Origin: Prochlorococcus sp. AG-424-E20
Lineage (GTDB): Bacteria > Cyanobacteriota > Cyanobacteriia > PCC-6307 > Cyanobiaceae
Reading direction: 5' to 3'
NCBI GenBank assembly: GCA_003213355.1
Contig: QCND01000007.1
Location: 1-36,317 of the forward strand
DNA: 36,317 nucleotides
Shown in pieces: positions 33,899-36,317 of the stretch (position 1 is the first letter of the stretch; each line of letters begins with the position of its first letter). The notes beneath the pieces were generated by a model, which was not told the origin of the DNA, ran no database searches, and saw nothing but the letters and a program-made list of their open reading frames with translations. The position numbers were made by a program, and so were the translations under genes.

Positions 33899-34807
33899 TT
33901 AATAAATCGTTATAGAGGACTTTTTAGAATTAAAACCAATGGATCCAATAGCCTCTCTTATTTTGAGGATACCATCTGAATAATTACCTTTCTTTAAAAG
34001 TACTGTCCCTATTCCCTCTAGAGCATTTTCAAGATTTTTATCAATATCAATTAATACCTGAAAACTTAAAAGAGCTTGATCTAATTTTCCTAGATCTATC
34101 AATATCCTCCCCAGATTTAAATGAGCATTTGCGAAATCAGGTTTGATTTCAATCGCTTTGCGAGTAGATGACTCTGCGTCCTTTAATTTACCTAGTTCTT
34201 TCAATAAGACTCCCAGATTGTAATGAGCGTCTGCGTAATCAGGTTTGATTTCAATCGCTTTGCGGTAAGACAATTCTGCTTCTTTTAATTTGCCTAGATC
34301 TTTTAATATGTTTCCAAGATTTAAATGAGCATTTGCAAAATCAGGATTCAGTTGAATTGCTTTACGAGTAGAGACTTCTGCTTCTGGTAATGTGCCAAGA
34401 TCTCTAAATATGCTTCCTAGATTGGAATGCGCCATTGCGAAATTAGGATTCAGTTCAATTGCTTTGCGAGTAGAAACTTCTGCATCTTTTAAGTTTCCAA
34501 CATCTTTCAATATGTTTCCCAGATTTAAATGAGCATTTGCGTAATTAGGCTTCAGTTCAATTGCTTTACGAGTAGAAACTTCTGCGTCTTCTAAATTGCC
34601 CAGATTTTTTAAAATGGTTCCATAATTAGAAAAAACCCTGTGATCTTTGAAACCTTGATTTATGAAATATTTATAATATTTTACTGCTTCTGAAATATTG
34701 CCTTGTGAATGAAACTTAAATGCTTGATTGATTATTTGTTCTTTAGAGTGATTAGTTTCTTTATCCCTTTTCTTTTTAGATCTTCGCTGTTCTCCAAAAC
34801 CTTTCAT
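33899..34807 (-). CDS. tetratricopeptide repeat protein
   Basis: tandem 34-aa TPR units such as NLGNILKDLGKLKEAELSYRKAIEIKPDYADAHY. Confidence 0.93.
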   Translation of the reverse strand: MKGFGEQRRSKKKRDKETNHSKEQIINQAFKFHSQGNISEAVKYYKYFINQGFKDHRVFSNYGTILKNLGNLEDAEVSTRKAIELKPNYANAHLNLGNILKDVGNLKDAEVSTRKAIELNPNFAMAHSNLGSIFRDLGTLPEAEVSTRKAIQLNPDFANAHLNLGNILKDLGKLKEAELSYRKAIEIKPDYADAHYNLGVLLKELGKLKDAESSTRKAIEIKPDFANAHLNLGRILIDLGKLDQALLSFQVLIDIDKNLENALEGIGTVLLKKGNYSDGILKIREAIGSIGFNSKKSSITIY

Positions 34808-34875
34808 CTTTAAAGCTTTAAGAGTCTTGTCTTTTGATTGTATTATCTCTCCTCGAAATTTATGGGAATCTAGAT

Positions 34876-35481
34876 TTAATAATGACTTTTTATCATAAAA
34901 GGTGATGAGTAACGGTTAATTTGCTTGTAAAAAAAAGAACTATTTTCCCAATCATCTACTTGATTGAAGTCATCCAAATTAGTTATATCCTTTAACCCAT
35001 AGTCAAAGGTTTGCGAAAACTCTTCTACTGGAACTTTCTGAAGTTTTAGTGAGCTTGGGTTTTGTCCTACCCACTTTGTTTGCTTTTCTGATAAACACTC
35101 TCAGTAGAAGTGTTTTTTTTGCGTTCGCTTTTCTTCTTCTATTTTTTGTTTTAATTTCTTCAATAAAACTATTGCCTCTTTACCTGCTGCGAAAGGGTCA
35201 CTTTCACCTGTCGATTCTTGTCCGTAGTACTTTCTTTTTTTCTTCTTTCCATTCTTGTCGAGTTCTACATTTCCCTTTGAATCCGTTGGTCTTCCAGCAT
35301 TAGGTCTTATATCATCGTCTTTATCTAAAGGTTTCCAACGCCAATAAAGATTCTGTGTTTTCAGTCCACGGTGCTTGTAGATATAGAGATTAGTCACATC
35401 ACATTTCAACCCCAAATCAGTAAAAACATTCAGGGTCGTTTTCTTTCCATTTATCCAATCTTCAGGCAGTTGCTTACCCAT
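34876..35481 (-). pseudogene. tyrosine-recombinase-like integrase N-terminal remnant with in-frame TGA at 35101-35103
   Basis: track ORF 35101..35481 continues in the same frame for 74 codons after a single TGA, to a TAA at 34876; WRWKP...KYYGQESTGESDPFAAGKEAIVLLKKLKQKIEEEK resembles integrase N-terminal segments. Confidence 0.55.
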
Positions 35482-35505
35482 AGAAAATTACATATCCTAA
35501 GCACA

Positions 35506-35526
35506 GGTATGTAAGCGGTATGTAAG
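35506..35526 (+). repeat. tandem GGTATGTAAG x2, 11-bp spacing (candidate recombinase arm sites)
   Basis: aGGTATGTAAGcGGTATGTAAGt directly upstream of the recombinase-like start; degenerate TTACATATCC at 35488-35497. Confidence 0.55.
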
Positions 35527-35651
35527 TCGTCAGTTAATTAGCAGACCAATCCTAATTATTACAAAACTGCATGAGAGTTGATACTAGAAGCTCAAAAAAT
35601 AAAAGATCATTTCAATCTTGAGTTAGCATAGAATAAATTAGAAGTTTAGAG

Positions 35652-35819
35652 ATGATGAACCTTTTAATCGGAGTTCAAAGTACATTTGATCTTTCCAAAG
35701 TAGATTTCTCATCAGGTCTAGGTATAAATTCACCTGATCTGGCTGGCATATCTTTTTTAATGGTTATTTTTGCAGGGGTTTTAGCTTTGAGACTTGGAAC
35801 CACTCTTAGAGACTCGTAG
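35652..35819 (+). CDS. small single-TM protein (55 aa)
   Basis: MMNLLIGVQSTFDLSKVDFSSGLGINSPDLAGISFLMVIFAGVLALRLGTTLRDS; missed by the track length cutoff. Confidence 0.5.
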   Translation: MMNLLIGVQSTFDLSKVDFSSGLGINSPDLAGISFLMVIFAGVLALRLGTTLRDS

Positions 35820-35920
35820 TTTTCAAAAATACTACAAGTTAAATATATAAATCCTTTTACCAACGCTGATAATTTTCAAAGACTAACTGATCTGATTTTT
35901 AAACATTAAAAGATTTGATG

Positions 35921-35963
35921 ATTTTAATTGTCATCTTCTTCTAAAGAAGTTGACAATTAAAAT
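35921..35963. terminator. long stem-loop, possible bidirectional terminator
   Basis: ATTTTAATTGTCA t CTTCTT cta AAGAAG t TGACAATTAAAAT, 19 paired bases with one mismatch. Confidence 0.5.
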
Positions 35964-36231
35964 GAAGATAATTATAAGTAAGACTAAAAGATCGTTAATA
36001 TCTGGCAAAATCAATAGCTGGTAATCAAATATATTTTAAACAATAATAATAATTTATGTTGGTTTTCATATCATTTATCTCCAAATGCATTACTTAGCAT
36101 ACCAAGCAAAATTTATACAGCGATAGGCTTTGTCGAGAAAAACAAATAATGATTAACTATATTACAAAGACTTAGTCATTTTTAATACCCATTAAGGAGT
36201 TAAAATTATTTAAACATTTGATTCTATTCTG

Positions 36232-36317
36232 ATGAATTTAGAGGCATCTAGTGAAAATTTATATAACAATGCTGATAGTTTTGCAATGGCATTTGATGCA
36301 GCCTGGAATGATTGTGA
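36232..36317 (+). CDS. partial ORF running off the window end (MNLEASSENLYNNADSFAMAFDAAWNDC...)
   Basis: open ATG frame to the window edge; aaggag 36194-36199 is distant. Confidence 0.35.
   Translation, partial: MNLEASSENLYNNADSFAMAFDAAWNDC

Noticed and set aside
35049-35303. Plus-strand hydrophobic ORF opposite the recombinase-like pseudogene
   Set aside because: Phe/Leu-rich product is the complement of a Lys/Glu-rich frame; shadow ORF
35527-35640. Search for a partial tRNA-Phe 3' end repeat (attR) beyond the pseudogene
   Set aside because: No convincing copy of CAGTTCAAATCTGGGTCCTGGCACCA found by eye up to the window end

Overview
The window is chromosomal DNA from a marine picocyanobacterium, almost certainly Prochlorococcus. 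This is inferred from gene content and order, AT-richness and a small genome style; low-light I/NATL-like is only a guess. Housekeeping content: a complete rRNA operon on the minus strand (16S, tRNA-Ile, tRNA-Ala, 23S, 5S), the photosynthesis genes psaE, petB, petD, psbM, psbB and psbT, the minCDE cluster, mutM, prmC, a Sua5/YrdC gene, nrdR, ribosomal protein S1, metK, ctpA, a GH100 invertase, an aldehyde dehydrogenase, tRNA-Thr and tRNA-Phe. The two most interesting areas are accessory. (1) About 1.8-3.3 kb: a gene-poor region rich in small RNA signals. It has a Yfr2-family-like sRNA (two GGAAACA boxes plus terminator) and, downstream on the same strand, a second sRNA candidate with the exact Yfr1 motif ACTCCTCACAC in a hairpin loop. 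The two share a perfect 13-nt antisense match. The region also holds a structured leader before a small ORF, a decayed copy of that ORF, and a tiny DUF4278 protein gene. (2) About 32.9-35.6 kb: an island next to tRNA-Phe, with a TPR gene translationally coupled to a 2OG-Fe(II) oxygenase and a tyrosine-recombinase-like pseudogene. The pseudogene reading frame continues 74 codons past a single in-frame TGA. Repeated GGTATGTAAG sites lie upstream of it and again beside tRNA-Phe, which looks like the scar of a tRNA-targeting integrative element (tycheposon-like). Several genes shorter than 60 aa missed by the ORF track (psbM, psbT, DUF4278 and others) are described.
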